Notes under the pieces: generated by a model
The model's database searches: none
Told to the model about the DNA's origin: nothing
What the model saw: the letters and a program-made list of their open reading frames with translations, nothing else
Made by a program: the position numbers and the translations under genes
Source of the DNA: a bacterium
GTDB taxonomy: Bacteria > Oederibacteriota > CAKKQC01
Reading direction: 5' to 3'
Assembly: GCA_919901855.1 (NCBI GenBank)
Contig: CAKKQC010000034.1
Coordinates: 7,335 to 71,334 of the forward strand
Length of the DNA stretch: 64,000 nt
Shown: positions 53,499 through 63,270 of the stretch, piece by piece
Numbering within the stretch: position 1 is the first letter of the stretch
How the letters are laid out: every line of letters begins with the position of its first letter

Positions 53499-54545
53499 AT
53501 GCCGACCCGCATTGCCGTTGACGCCATGGGGGGCGATCGAGCCCCCCAGGCCGTCGTCGAGGGTGCGCTCGAGGCCGCCCGGGAGGACGGGGCCGAGATC
53601 ATCCTCGTCGGGGACCGGTCCGCCATCGAGGCCGAGATCGCGCGCGTCACCCGCGGACGCCCCGTGGAGGGTGTCATCATCCAGCACGCCTCCGAGAAGA
53701 TCGAGATGGGCGAGTCGCCCGCCGCGGCGGTCAAGGCCAAGAAGGATTCCTCCCTGGTCGTGGCTGCCCGCCTCGTGCGCGAGAAGCAGGCGGCGGCCGT
53801 GCTTTCGATGGGCAACACGGGGGCCTGCCTGGCCGCGGCCCTGCTCGTCGTGGGGCGCCTCGAGGGCGTCCAGCGTCCCGCGATCGTCGTGCAGTTGCCC
53901 CACCAGGAGGGGATGACGACGCTCCTCGACGGGGGCGCCAACGTCGACTGCCGGCCCCAGCACCTGGTCCAGTTCGCCGTCATGGGCGAGGTCTACGCCG
54001 AGCTTATCCACGGCGTCAGGAGCCCGCGGATCGGACTTCTGAACGTGGGCGAGGAGGACGGCAAGGGGACGGAGCTGACCCAGGAGGCGCACACGCTGTT
54101 GCGGCAGGCCGGGCTGAACTACGTGGGTAACATCGAGGGCGGGGACGTCCTGAGCGGGCGCGTGGACGTCGTCGTGTGCGACGGGTTCGTGGGGAACATC
54201 CTTCTCAAGTTCGCCGAAGGCGTCGCGGTCGCGGTTCGGGAGATGCTCCGGGGTGCGTACCGGAAGAGCGGGCTGATAGTGAATTTCGGCGGCGTGCTGA
54301 GCGGCCCCGTGTTCCGGGCGATCAAGGACCGCATGGACCCCGCCTACTACGGCGGCGCGCCCCTGCTGGGGGTCAATGGCACCTTCATCGTCGGCCACGG
54401 CTCCTCGTCGCCGCGCGCCGTGCGCAACGCGATCTCGGTCGCCCGGCGGTTCGTGGACCTCAAGGCGAACGCCCTGATCCGGGAGCGGCTGAGTACGCTG
54501 GCCCTGCCGAAGGGCGGCGCCCGGTCGTCCGGGGCCGGCGCATGA
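53499..54545 (+). CDS. plsX: Phosphate acyltransferase PlsX
   Basis: The 348-residue enzyme converts acyl-ACP to acyl-phosphate, the first step of phospholipid synthesis by the PlsX/PlsY route. Landmarks are IAVDAMGGDRAPQAVVEGAL, LSMGNTGACLAAALLVVGR, LLDGGANVDCRP, LLNVGEEDGKGTEL and GFVGNILLKFAEGVA. It is a peripheral membrane protein. The stop overlaps the fabH ATG by 4 bases. Confidence 0.96.
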   Translation: MPTRIAVDAMGGDRAPQAVVEGALEAAREDGAEIILVGDRSAIEAEIARVTRGRPVEGVIIQHASEKIEMGESPAAAVKAKKDSSLVVAARLVREKQAAAVLSMGNTGACLAAALLVVGRLEGVQRPAIVVQLPHQEGMTTLLDGGANVDCRPQHLVQFAVMGEVYAELIHGVRSPRIGLLNVGEEDGKGTELTQEAHTLLRQAGLNYVGNIEGGDVLSGRVDVVVCDGFVGNILLKFAEGVAVAVREMLRGAYRKSGLIVNFGGVLSGPVFRAIKDRMDPAYYGGAPLLGVNGTFIVGHGSSSPRAVRNAISVARRFVDLKANALIRERLSTLALPKGGARSSGAGA

Positions 54546-55543
54546 GCGGGGAGGGGAAGTTGAGCCGCACCGCCGCGATCGTTTCGACCGGGATGTACGT
54601 CCCGCCGCGGGTCATGACCAACGCGGATCTCGCGAAGCTCGTCGAGACCTCGGACGAGTGGATCGTAACTAGGACGGGAATCCGGGAGCGCCGCATCGCC
54701 GCGCCCGAGCAGGCGACCTCGGACCTGGCGGCGGAGGCGTCGAAGCAGGCGCTCGAGCGCGCCGGGATCGCCCCCACGGACGTCGACCTCATCATCCTTG
54801 CCACGCTGTCGCCGGACACCATCACGCCCTCGTCGGCGTGCGTGATGCAGGCGAAGATCGGGGCATCGAGGGCGGCGGCGCTCGATATCTCGGCGGCCTG
54901 CTCGGGGTTCGTCTACGGCCTGTCCCTGGCGCGCGGCGCCATCGTGAGCGGGGAAGCCGGGACCGTGCTCCTCGTGGGCGCGGAGGTCACCTCGAAGTTC
55001 ATGGACTGGACCGACCGCGCGAACTGCGTCCTCTTCGGGGACGCGGCCGGCGCCGTCGTGATGCGGCCTTCCGACGGCGACCGAGGAGTGCTGGGGACGG
55101 TGCTGGGCGCCGACGGCAGCATGGCCCCCCTGATCGCGATCGCGGCGGGGGGCAGCCGGACGCCGGCGAGCGCCGAGACCGTCGAGAAGAAGATGCACAC
55201 CCTGCGCGTGCGCGGCGGCGAGGTCTTCAAGGCCGGCGTTCGCACGATGGCCCAGTCCGTGCGCGACGTGCTGGCGAAGTGCGGCCTCAAGCAGGAGGAT
55301 CTCGCGCTGCTGATCCCGCACCAGGCCAACCAGCGCATCATCGCGGCGGTCGCGGATTCGCTCGAGATGCCGATCGAGAAGGTCTTCATGAACCTGGAGA
55401 AGTACGGGAACACCTCCGCGGCGACCATCCCGGTCGCACTGCACGAGGCGGTGGAGCAGGGCCGGCTCAAGCCCGGGGACCTCGTGGGCGTCGTCGCGTT
55501 CGGCGGCGGGATCACGTGGGGCGCGGCGGTGATCCGGTGGTGA
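54542..55543 (+). CDS. fabH: 3-oxoacyl-ACP synthase III
   Basis: The 333-residue enzyme starts fatty-acid synthesis by condensing acetyl-CoA (or a branched primer) with malonyl-ACP. The catalytic triad is visible: C120 (ISAACSGFVYGL), His in LLIPHQANQRI and Asn in KYGNTSAATIP. The N-terminus contains TSDEWIVTRTGIRERR. ATG 54542 overlaps plsX. The stop overlaps the fabD GTG. Confidence 0.96.
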   Translation: MSGEGKLSRTAAIVSTGMYVPPRVMTNADLAKLVETSDEWIVTRTGIRERRIAAPEQATSDLAAEASKQALERAGIAPTDVDLIILATLSPDTITPSSACVMQAKIGASRAAALDISAACSGFVYGLSLARGAIVSGEAGTVLLVGAEVTSKFMDWTDRANCVLFGDAAGAVVMRPSDGDRGVLGTVLGADGSMAPLIAIAAGGSRTPASAETVEKKMHTLRVRGGEVFKAGVRTMAQSVRDVLAKCGLKQEDLALLIPHQANQRIIAAVADSLEMPIEKVFMNLEKYGNTSAATIPVALHEAVEQGRLKPGDLVGVVAFGGGITWGAAVIRW

Positions 55544-56472
55544 AGACCGCGGTCGTCTTCCCGGGGCAGGGATCCCAGCAGCAGGGGATGGGGGCCGAAC
55601 TGGCGGCCCGCTGGCCCTCGGCGGCCGCGCGGTTCGCCGAGGCGTCGGGGATCCTGGGCTACGATCTGCTCAAGCTCTGCGCCGAAGGGCCGGAGGAGAA
55701 GCTCGCCGACACCTTCGTCGCCCAGCCCGCGCTGTACACGGCCGGATTCGCAACGTGGGAAGTCCTGGCGACGGAGGGGCTCGCGCCCGACTGCGTGGCC
55801 GGACACAGTCTCGGCGAGTACACGGCGTGCGCCGCCGCGGGGGCGTTTCCGTTCGCGGCCGGGCTGAAGGCGGTGCAGGCGCGGGCTGTGGCGATGGCGG
55901 CCGCGGTGGAGCGCCGCCCCGGCGCCATGCTCGCCGTCATGGGCGCCGCGCCCGCGGACGTGGATGCGTGGGTGGCCGCCGCCGCGCCGCAGGGACCCGT
56001 CCTCGTGGCCAACCGGAACGCGCCGGACCAGCTCATCGTCTCGGGAACGCTCGAGGCCGTCGAGGCGGTCGAAGCCTCGGCGAAGGCGGCGGGTGTTCGC
56101 GCGATCCGGCTCAAGGTCGCGGGGGCGTTCCACTCGCCACTGATGGCGACCGCCGCGGAGCGGATGCGCGAGGTTCTCGCCGGGGTGGTGATAGCGGATC
56201 CCCGGATCCCCGTGGTTGGCAATGTCACCGGAGACATGCTGACGACGGCGTCCGCGCTTCGCGGCGAGCTCGAGGTTCAGCTCGTCTCGGCGGTCAAGTG
56301 GGACGCGTGCGTGAAGACTCTTCGTGACCGCGGCGTCTCGCTGGTGATCGAGTCGGGCCCGGGGAAGGTGCTCGCCGGACTCGTGCGCAAGAACGACCGG
56401 AATATTGAAACGTTGTCGACCGGCAAGGCGGCGGACCTCGAGGGCGCGCTGAGTCGGATCAAGGGAGGCTAG
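55540..56472 (+). CDS. fabD: Malonyl-CoA:ACP transacylase
   Basis: The 310-residue enzyme loads malonyl groups onto ACP. FPGQGSQQQGMG forms the N-terminal motif and the nucleophile is S90 in GHSLGEYTA. The catalytic His is in VAGAFHSPLM. The GTG at 55540 overlaps the fabH stop (GTGA); a GTG one codon upstream is also possible. The next gene follows after two bases. Confidence 0.95.
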   Translation: MKTAVVFPGQGSQQQGMGAELAARWPSAAARFAEASGILGYDLLKLCAEGPEEKLADTFVAQPALYTAGFATWEVLATEGLAPDCVAGHSLGEYTACAAAGAFPFAAGLKAVQARAVAMAAAVERRPGAMLAVMGAAPADVDAWVAAAAPQGPVLVANRNAPDQLIVSGTLEAVEAVEASAKAAGVRAIRLKVAGAFHSPLMATAAERMREVLAGVVIADPRIPVVGNVTGDMLTTASALRGELEVQLVSAVKWDACVKTLRDRGVSLVIESGPGKVLAGLVRKNDRNIETLSTGKAADLEGALSRIKGG

Positions 56473-56474
56473 AT

Positions 56475-57221
56475 ATGGGACGGCTCGACGGCAAGGTGGC
56501 CCTGATCACGGGGTCGGCACGCGGCATCGGGTTCGCGACGGCGCAGCTCTTCGCGAAGGAAGGCGCGCTCGTCGGGATCTGCGACCTCAAGGAGGAGGAC
56601 TCGAAGGCGGCGGCGAAGAAGCTCGGAGAGGTCGGCAAGGAGGGCGTCGGGTTCGCGATGAACGTCGCCGACTCCGCGTCGGTCGAGAAGGGGATCGAGG
56701 CGTTCGTCGCGGGGCAGGGCGGGAAGCTCGACATCCTCGTGAACAACGCCGGCATCACCAAGGACGGCCTGCTCATGCGGATGACCGACGAGCAGTGGGA
56801 CCTGGTCCTCAAGATCAACCTCTACAGCATGTTCTACTGCATCCGCGCGGCCGTGAAGCCGATGATGAAGAACCGGTGGGGGCGGATCATCAACCTCTCG
56901 TCCGTTTCGGGCGTCATGGGCAATCCCGGCCAGGCCAATTACGCCGCCTCCAAGGGGGGCGTGATCTCGCTGACCAAGACCGTGGCGAAGGAGTTCGCCT
57001 CCCGGAACATCACCTGCAACGCCATCGCGCCGGGGTTCATCAAGACCGTGCTCACCGACCAGATGACGGAAAAGGCCCGGGAAGCCATGCTGGGCATGAT
57101 TCCGCTGGGGCGGTTCGGCGAGCCCGCCGACATCATGGGCGCGATTGCGTTCCTGGCCTCGGATGAGGCATCCTACATCACCGGGCAGATCCTCCAGATC
57201 GACGGGGGTATGGCGATGTAA
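56475..57221 (+). CDS. fabG: 3-oxoacyl-ACP reductase
   Basis: The 248-residue short-chain dehydrogenase performs the NADPH-dependent ketoreduction of the elongation cycle. The nucleotide motif is TGSARGIGFATAQ and the NNAG motif is LVNNAGITKDGLLMRM. The catalytic Ser lies in NLSSVSGV, with Y156 and K160 in NYAASKGG. AAGGGAGG lies upstream of the ATG. It sits inside the fab cluster, which removes doubt among SDR members. Confidence 0.95.
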   Translation: MGRLDGKVALITGSARGIGFATAQLFAKEGALVGICDLKEEDSKAAAKKLGEVGKEGVGFAMNVADSASVEKGIEAFVAGQGGKLDILVNNAGITKDGLLMRMTDEQWDLVLKINLYSMFYCIRAAVKPMMKNRWGRIINLSSVSGVMGNPGQANYAASKGGVISLTKTVAKEFASRNITCNAIAPGFIKTVLTDQMTEKAREAMLGMIPLGRFGEPADIMGAIAFLASDEASYITGQILQIDGGMAM

Positions 57222-57284
57222 GAGCCGGGACAGGACAACCGGGACAGGCATCCATTTCCGAATATCCAACGTAGGGAGGTTCCC

Positions 57285-57536
57285 ATGGCAGTCGAAGAGA
57301 AAGTGAAAGAGATCATCGTGGACCAGCTCGGGGTCGACGCGTCGAAGGTGACCGAGACGGCGAAGTTCGTCGAGGACTTGGGCGCCGATTCGCTGGACAC
57401 GGTCGAGCTCGTGATGGCGTTCGAGGAGGAATTCGACATCGAGATTCCCGACGAGGATGCCGAGAAGATCCGGTCCGTGAACGAGGCGACCGACTACGTG
57501 AAGAAGAAGGTCGCGGCCAAGGGCGGCGCGGCCTGA
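57285..57536 (+). CDS. acpP: Acyl carrier protein
   Basis: The 83-residue acidic protein has the 4'-phosphopantetheine site S36 in [18 protein letters not shown]. It begins with ATG behind a strong AGGGAGG ribosome binding site. The C-terminal tail [12 protein letters not shown] is slightly longer and more basic than usual. Confidence 0.97.
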   Translation: MAVEEKVKEIIVDQLGVDASKVTETAKFVEDLGADSLDTVELVMAFEEEFDIEIPDEDAEKIRSVNEATDYVKKKVAAKGGAA

Positions 57537-57562
57537 GCGCCCGTCAAGTTTAGGGCCGTATC

Positions 57563-58822
57563 ATGACGGACACGCGCGCCCGGGGTCACCGGGTCGTGGT
57601 GACGGGCCTCGGGATGATCACTCCCGTGGGACACACGGTCGCCGAGTCGTGGGAGGCGCTCCTCAAGGGCGTCTCCGGGCTCGGTCCCGTCACGCTGTTT
57701 GACGCCACCCCCTTCGCCAGCCGGATCGGTTGCGAAGTGAAGAACTTCGAACCGAGCCAGCGGCTGGACCGCAAGGAGGCGAAGCGGACGGACCGGTTCG
57801 CGCAGTTCGCCCTCTGGGCGACGGACGAGGCCTGGAAGGATTCCGGCCTCGACGCCGCGAAAGAGGACGTCTCGCGGATCGGCGTGATCATCGGGTCGGG
57901 CATCGGCGGATTCCAGACCCTCGAGGACCAGCATACGACGCTGGTCCAGAAGGGGCAGGGACGGGTCAGCCCGTTCGTCATCCCGATGCTGATCTCGAAC
58001 ATGGCGGCGGGGCTCGTGTCCATCCGGCTCGGCGTCAAGGGTCCGAACATGGCGATCGTCACGGCCTGCGCGTCGGGGGCGCACTCGATCGGCGAGGCGG
58101 CCCGGATCGTCGAGCGCGGGGATGCCGACGTCATGGTGGCGGGCGGGGCCGAATCCACGCTCACGCCGTTCGGGTACGCGGGATTCTGCAACATGGGAGC
58201 GCTGTCGACCCGGAACGATGCCGGGGCGGCCGCTTCCTGTCCGTTCGACGCGCGGCGCGACGGGTTCGTGATGGGCGAGGGCGGCGGGATCGTCGTGCTC
58301 GAGTCGCTCGAACACGCGCAGGCGCGCGGCGCCAGGATCCACGCGGAGCTGATCGGGTACGCCGCCTCGGGCGACGCGCACCACATGACCGCGCCCGATC
58401 CGGAGGGGACCGGCGCGGCACTCGCGATGCGGAACGCGCTCGCGGACGCCCGGGTGACGCCGGCGGAGCTTGGCTACATCAACGCGCACGGGACGTCCAC
58501 CCAACTAAACGACAAGGGGGAGACGATGGCGATCAAGATCGTTCTGGGCGAACACGCCCGGAAGGTGCCCATCTCGTCGACGAAGTCGATGACGGGGCAC
58601 ATGCTCGGAGCAGCGGGGGCCGTCGAGGCCGTCGTCTCGATCCGGGCGCTGGAGACGGGGCTGGTCCCGCCGACCGCGAACTACGAGGTTCCCGATCCCG
58701 CCTGCGACCTCGACTACGTGCCGAACAAGGCCCGCGAGGTGAAGGCGAAGGTCGCGATGTCGAACTCCTTCGGTTTCGGAGGGCACAACGCGGTGCTGGT
58801 GTTCCGGTCATGGCCGAACTGA
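57563..58822 (+). CDS. fabF: 3-oxoacyl-ACP synthase II
   Basis: The 419-residue elongating condensing enzyme has the catalytic Cys C169 ([14 protein letters not shown]), His in [12 protein letters not shown] and His in [15 protein letters not shown]. It follows acpP by 26 bases. Its final 13 bases overlap the start of rnc. Confidence 0.96.
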   Translation: MTDTRARGHRVVVTGLGMITPVGHTVAESWEALLKGVSGLGPVTLFDATPFASRIGCEVKNFEPSQRLDRKEAKRTDRFAQFALWATDEAWKDSGLDAAKEDVSRIGVIIGSGIGGFQTLEDQHTTLVQKGQGRVSPFVIPMLISNMAAGLVSIRLGVKGPNMAIVTACASGAHSIGEAARIVERGDADVMVAGGAESTLTPFGYAGFCNMGALSTRNDAGAAASCPFDARRDGFVMGEGGGIVVLESLEHAQARGARIHAELIGYAASGDAHHMTAPDPEGTGAALAMRNALADARVTPAELGYINAHGTSTQLNDKGETMAIKIVLGEHARKVPISSTKSMTGHMLGAAGAVEAVVSIRALETGLVPPTANYEVPDPACDLDYVPNKAREVKAKVAMSNSFGFGGHNAVLVFRSWPN

Positions 58823-59607
58823 AGGCCCCGGCCGACCTCACGCTGTTCCTGCGCAAGGAATGCGGAGTGCGTCCGCAGAACATCGGAGTCTACGAGCAGG
58901 CGTTCACCCACCGGTCGCTGGTCCACGAGCAGGGGTTGGAGACCCACCAGTCGAACGAGCGGCTCGAGTTCCTCGGGGACGTCGTGCTCGGGCTCGCCAT
59001 CACGGAGGCGCTCCTGCGCCGGTACCCGAGCGCGGACGAGGGCGACCTCTCGAAGATGAAGGCGCAGCTCGGCAGCCGGGCGACGCTGGGCGAGGTCGCC
59101 AAGCGCATGAACCTCGGCCGCTTCATGAAGGTGGGCCGGGGGGAGGAGATCGCGCGGTCCCAGAACCTGCCCTCGCTCATCGGGAACGCGTTCGAGGCGC
59201 TCACGGGCGCCGTCTACCTCGACCTCGGGTTCGTCACGGCGGCGAAGTTCGTGGTGAGGTGTCTCGAGCCCGAGTTCGAGCGGGACCTCGTCGCCCTCGA
59301 CTACAAGAGCGTCCTGCAGGAGTTCGCCCAGCGCCGGTTCCACGTGGCGCCCTACTACCACGTCATGCACGCGCACGGGCCCGAGCATCGCAAGACCTTC
59401 GAGGTGCTGGTCAAGCTCAACGGCAAGGTCTACGGCCGGGGCCGGGGCCACACGAAGAAGGACGGCGAGCAGGATGCCGCCCGGCACACGCTGGAGCGCT
59501 TCCGGTACCATGCCGAAACGGGGATCCAGCCGGCCGTCCAGCCGCTGGAGGAGGCGCACCGGAGCTGGTGGCCCTTCAGCCGGAAGAAGACGGAGAGACT
59601 GATCTAG
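58810..59607 (+). CDS. rnc: Ribonuclease III
   Basis: The 265-residue endonuclease processes double-stranded RNA, including rRNA precursors. The RNase III signature is [16 protein letters not shown]. The second catalytic segment is [16 protein letters not shown], with Asn where Proteobacteria usually have Asp; this GN.FEAL form is common in Bacteroidetes-like lineages. A C-terminal dsRNA-binding domain (about 160-230) contains [12 protein letters not shown] and [19 protein letters not shown]. The ATG overlaps fabF by 13 bases. Confidence 0.94.
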   Translation: MAELKAPADLTLFLRKECGVRPQNIGVYEQAFTHRSLVHEQGLETHQSNERLEFLGDVVLGLAITEALLRRYPSADEGDLSKMKAQLGSRATLGEVAKRMNLGRFMKVGRGEEIARSQNLPSLIGNAFEALTGAVYLDLGFVTAAKFVVRCLEPEFERDLVALDYKSVLQEFAQRRFHVAPYYHVMHAHGPEHRKTFEVLVKLNGKVYGRGRGHTKKDGEQDAARHTLERFRYHAETGIQPAVQPLEEAHRSWWPFSRKKTERLI

Positions 59608-59610
59608 TCT

Positions 59611-59638
59611 GCCAACCGCCCGAAGACGGGCGGTTGGC
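59611..59638 (+). terminator. Perfect 12-bp hairpin after rnc
   Basis: Arms 59611-59622 and 59627-59638 are exact complements around AAGA, starting 4 bases after the rnc stop. The following CTCTCCGTT is only weakly T-rich. It probably ends the fab operon before the separate smc promoter. Confidence 0.65.
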
Positions 59639-59646
59639 CTCTCCGT

Positions 59647-59652
59647 TATAAT
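59647..59652 (+). promoter_or_regulatory. TATAAT -10 box of smc, probable leaderless start
   Basis: Consensus TATAAT ends 5 bases before the ATG at 59658 and lies just after the rnc hairpin, so smc appears to have its own promoter and no leader. Confidence 0.6.
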
Positions 59653-59657
59653 CGGGC

Positions 59658-62597
59658 ATGCCGTCGCGGCTCTTTATCAAGCGCCTGGAGCTGTCCGGGT
59701 TCAAGACATTTGTCCGGCGGACTACCCTCAACGTCGACGCCGGGATGACCGGAATCGTCGGCCCCAACGGCTGCGGCAAGTCCAACATCATCGACGCCGT
59801 CCGCTGGGTGCTCGGTGAGCAGAGCGCCAAGGCCCTCCGCGCGGCCAGGATGGAAGAGCTCGTGTTCCACGGGAGCGAGCGCGAGAAGCCCGTCGGGATG
59901 GCCGAGGTCACGCTCACGCTCGACAACGAATCCGGCGTGCTGTCCAAGCAGGGCCCCGAGATCTCCCTGACCCGCCGCCTGTACCGTTCCGGGGAGTCCG
60001 AGTACCTGATCAACCGCTCGCCCGTCCGGCTCAAGGACATCACCGACCTCATCCTCGACACCGGGATCACGACGGGAGCTTACGTAATCATGGAGCAGGG
60101 CAAGATCGACAGCGTCCTCACGGCCCGGCCGACCGAGCGGATGGCCCTGTTCGAGGAGGCCGCGGGCGTCATGCGCTACCAGCAGCAGAAGGAGGAGGCG
60201 GAGCGCAAGCTCGCGGCGACCCAGCAGAACCTCGTGCGGGTCGCCGACATCGTGCACGAGCTCAAGCGCCAGCTCGACTCGCTGGAGCGGCAGGCTAAGG
60301 CGGCGGAGCAGTACCAGGAGATGCGCAAGCGCGTGCAGGACCTGCGCGCCCGCGCGCGCGCCGTGGAGCTCGCCCGGGGGAAGGCCGGGCTCGAGGCCGC
60401 CGAGGCTGAGGCCGCGGGAGCGCACCGGACGGCCGAGGCGGGTCGCGCGGTCGTCGCCGAGCGCGCGGCGACGCTCCGGGCGGGCCGGGAGCGCCTCGAG
60501 GGGCTGGAGACGCGCGTGCGCGAGATCGAGGCCGGGCTGGCGCGCGCCCGGGAGGGCAACGTTGCGGTGCGGAGCCAGCTCGAGGCCCTGCGGCTCAAGC
60601 TCTCGCAGGCGGTCATCCATCGCGAGGAGCGCGAGCGGTCGCTGGGCGAGGCGCTCGCGTCGCAGGAGAAGGTCACGGCCAAGGCGGCTACGGCTCGCGA
60701 GGAGGCCTCGAAGGAGGAGTCGCGGCTCACCCAGGTCCGGGTGGAACTCGAGGAGTTCATGGCCGAGGTCAAGAAGCTCGAGGAGAGCCTGGCGTCCGCC
60801 CGGAGCGATCTGGCGGGGAAGCGGCAGGCGCTGGGCACGCAGGCGGACCGGCTGCACCAGCAGCCCGACTCCGCGGATCGCGAGGGCGCGCTGAAGACCC
60901 CGATCGACGAGTTCCGCCAGCACGTGCCCGGCCTCGAGTGGCCGCTCATCCGGATCTTCCAGGCCGGCGAGACCAGGGGGCTCGCCCTGCAGGCCGCGCT
61001 GGGGGCCCTCGCGGACGCGGCCGTGGTCGAGACGTGGGCGCAGGCCGAGGCGCTCCTCAAGGCGTGGCGCGAGCAGCGCGAGGCGCCGCTCACGCTCGTG
61101 GTACTCGAGGCGATGCCGGAACCGGGGCCGCGCCGCGAGCTCCCGGCGGGCGCCATCGGGTGGGCCGACGAAGTCGTCGCGTGTCCGCCGAAGTTCGCTT
61201 CCCTCGCCCGCGCGATCCTCGGGGACGTGGCCGTGTTCGAGGACGAGCGGATCGCGGCCGTACTGCCGGGCGGCTCCCACGTCTCGTCGTCGGGCGTGAA
61301 GGTGTACGAGCCCGGAATCGTGTGGTGGCCGGGGAGCCTGCCGGCGTCCGCCGCCTCGACGGGCACCGAGCTCGCCATGCTCCTGGCGGCCGCGGTCCGC
61401 GAGCTCGGCGGCATCGAGGCCAGGATCGTGGAGTTGGAAGCGGACCTCGCCGAGGCCCGCCGGTTCGAGAGCGCGGCCCGGATCGAGCAGGTCCGCCTCG
61501 AGCAGAGCCTGTCGGGCCGGCTCGGCGAGCGGGAATCGCTCGAGGAGACCGCCACGGAATCGGCGAAGCGCGCGTCCCGGCTGCAGGAGGACATTGCCGC
61601 CCTGGCGGCCGAGCAGGCGGCCATCGAGGCGGACCTGCACGCGCGGGAGGATGCCCACGGCGTCGAGCGCCGCCGCGAGGACGAGCTGACGGGCCAGCTC
61701 TTCGCGGCCCAGGACGACCGGGCCCGCGTGCGCGACACGATGGCGCCGCTCGAGGACGAGGTCGAGGACGCCAGGGCGAAGCTCGACGAGGCCCAGCAGG
61801 CGGTCCTCGCCGCGGAGGGCCTCGTGCAGGAGGCGCGGACCCGGTTCGAGCTGGTCCGGCACGATTTCGAGGGCGAGTTCGGGGCGGACACCTCGCGGCT
61901 CGACGAGCTGGCGGGGCAGCCGCTGACCGACGAGGAGAGCTCCCAGTTGGGCAAGCTCGAGCACCGGCTGGCCGAGATGGGAGAGGCCGTGAACCTGCTG
62001 GCCCTGGACGAGTTCAAGGACCTGGGCGAGCGGCACGCCGAGTACCAGCGCCAGATCGAGGACCTCCGGGCGTCGCGGGAGAAGCTCCAGCGCGCGATCT
62101 ACCGGCTGGACCGGGAGTCCGAGCGCCGTTTCGAGCGCACGTTCACGACCATCCGCGAGAACTTCCACACCATGTTCCGGCGTCTCTTCGGGGGCGGCGA
62201 GGCCGACCTCAAGCTCGTCGAGACCGAGGAGAAGGAGCGGGGGATCGAGATCGAGGCCAAGCCGCCGGGGAAGCGGACGCAGTCCATCGCCCTCCTGTCG
62301 GGCGGCGAGAAGGCGCTGACCTCGACCGCGCTCCTGTTCGCGCTCTACATGACCAAGCCGTCGCCGTTCTGCTTCCTGGACGAGCTGGACGCGCCGCTCG
62401 ACGACGCCAACACGGACCGGTTCATGAAGATCCTGAAGGAGTTCAACGGCACGACGCAGTTCATCCTGATCACGCACAACAAGCACACGATGGAGCTAGC
62501 GGATTCCCTCTACGGAATCACGATGGAGGATCCCGGCGTCTCCAAGGTCGTCTCCGTGCGTCTGAGCGGACTCCAAGCCGCCGTCCCGGCGGCCTGA
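59658..62597 (+). CDS. smc: Chromosome segregation protein SMC, short-armed
   Basis: The 979-residue condensin ATPase has Walker A GPNGCGKSN (35-43), the signature motif LSGGEK (about 880-885) and Walker B FCFLDELDAPLDDAN (about 903-917). Coiled coils span about 165-410 and 570-800. A hinge-like globular segment lies at about 414-564 (AVVETWAQAEALLKAW, VSSSGVKVYEPGIVWWPG). Typical bacterial SMC proteins have about 1150-1200 residues, so the arms are clearly shortened. Its start is set by the TATAAT box. ScpA and ScpB genes are not in this window. MukB/RecN are excluded by the hinge and signature. Confidence 0.9.
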   Translation: MPSRLFIKRLELSGFKTFVRRTTLNVDAGMTGIVGPNGCGKSNIIDAVRWVLGEQSAKALRAARMEELVFHGSEREKPVGMAEVTLTLDNESGVLSKQGPEISLTRRLYRSGESEYLINRSPVRLKDITDLILDTGITTGAYVIMEQGKIDSVLTARPTERMALFEEAAGVMRYQQQKEEAERKLAATQQNLVRVADIVHELKRQLDSLERQAKAAEQYQEMRKRVQDLRARARAVELARGKAGLEAAEAEAAGAHRTAEAGRAVVAERAATLRAGRERLEGLETRVREIEAGLARAREGNVAVRSQLEALRLKLSQAVIHREERERSLGEALASQEKVTAKAATAREEASKEESRLTQVRVELEEFMAEVKKLEESLASARSDLAGKRQALGTQADRLHQQPDSADREGALKTPIDEFRQHVPGLEWPLIRIFQAGETRGLALQAALGALADAAVVETWAQAEALLKAWREQREAPLTLVVLEAMPEPGPRRELPAGAIGWADEVVACPPKFASLARAILGDVAVFEDERIAAVLPGGSHVSSSGVKVYEPGIVWWPGSLPASAASTGTELAMLLAAAVRELGGIEARIVELEADLAEARRFESAARIEQVRLEQSLSGRLGERESLEETATESAKRASRLQEDIAALAAEQAAIEADLHAREDAHGVERRREDELTGQLFAAQDDRARVRDTMAPLEDEVEDARAKLDEAQQAVLAAEGLVQEARTRFELVRHDFEGEFGADTSRLDELAGQPLTDEESSQLGKLEHRLAEMGEAVNLLALDEFKDLGERHAEYQRQIEDLRASREKLQRAIYRLDRESERRFERTFTTIRENFHTMFRRLFGGGEADLKLVETEEKERGIEIEAKPPGKRTQSIALLSGGEKALTSTALLFALYMTKPSPFCFLDELDAPLDDANTDRFMKILKEFNGTTQFILITHNKHTMELADSLYGITMEDPGVSKVVSVRLSGLQAAVPAA

Positions 62598-62608
62598 GGC
62601 CCGCCCCC

Positions 62609-63181
62609 TTGCCACCGGGGGCCTTCGTAGTCGAGACCGAGCGCCTCCATCTCCGCGAATTCGACGAGTCCGACTGGTCCGCCTTCCGGGCCGTCTCCGT
62701 GGACCCCGAGGCCGAGCGGGTCTGGGGCGAGCCCGTGAGCGAGGCGTTCCTGCGCCGCGCGTTCCAGGATGCCATCACGACGCAGCGGACTCCCGACCGG
62801 CACATCTACGCCCTGGCCGCCGTGCTCAAGGAGACCGACCGGCTGGCCGGGTACGTGGACTTTTCGTTCAGCCCCGGCGCCTCCGAGGCCGAGTTCTCGA
62901 TCATGCTCGGCGGGGCCCACCGGGGCCTGGGGCTGGGCCCCGAGGTGTGCCGGGCCATGATCGGATTCGGGTTTGGGACGCTCGGCATGCTGCGCGTCTT
63001 CGCCTCCGTGGACGCCGCCAACATCGCCTCCCGCCGGATGCTCGAGAAGGGCGGGATGCGCCTCGAGCGCGAGTGGCGCCGCCCCGCGGACACCCCGCCG
63101 GACTCCGCCTGGCCCTGGGGGTGCGTGTACGTAATACGGAGAGAGGATTGGCGCCCCGGGGGACGTGCTTTAGATTCTTAG
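62609..63181 (+). CDS. GNAT-family N-acetyltransferase (RimJ/RimL type)
   Basis: The protein of about 190 residues matches the Acetyltransf_3 subfamily: VVETERLHLREFDESDWSAF at the N-terminus, LAGYVDFSFSP, GLGLGPEVCRAMIGFGFGTLGM (acetyl-CoA binding region) and VDAANIASRRMLEKGGMRLE. Substrates of this group are N-terminal amino groups or small amines; which one is unknown. No ATG or GTG fits, so the TTG at 62609, 11 bases after smc, is the best start. Co-transcription with smc is likely. Confidence 0.78.
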   Translation: MPPGAFVVETERLHLREFDESDWSAFRAVSVDPEAERVWGEPVSEAFLRRAFQDAITTQRTPDRHIYALAAVLKETDRLAGYVDFSFSPGASEAEFSIMLGGAHRGLGLGPEVCRAMIGFGFGTLGMLRVFASVDAANIASRRMLEKGGMRLEREWRRPADTPPDSAWPWGCVYVIRREDWRPGGRALDS

Positions 63182-63270
63182 ATTCTCGGGCCTGGAGTTT
63201 AGGGATATTCTGGCCTGTCAGTTGCCCCGGTTGTTGGCCGCATGGCGCTGGAGGATGAAATCCGGGCGGT

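Noticed and set aside
57551-57563. TATCAT next to the fabF ATG as another leaderless promoter
   Set aside because: The box overlaps the start codon itself, and fabF lies inside a tight operon.
59646-62486. Very long minus-strand open frame (946 codons) opposite smc, and similar long frames opposite 18700-21414, 31051-34586 and 24324-26867
   Set aside because: In high-GC genes the complementary frame rarely meets stops. The plus-strand products have clear family motifs, while the antisense translations are Arg/Pro/Ala/Gly-rich with none.
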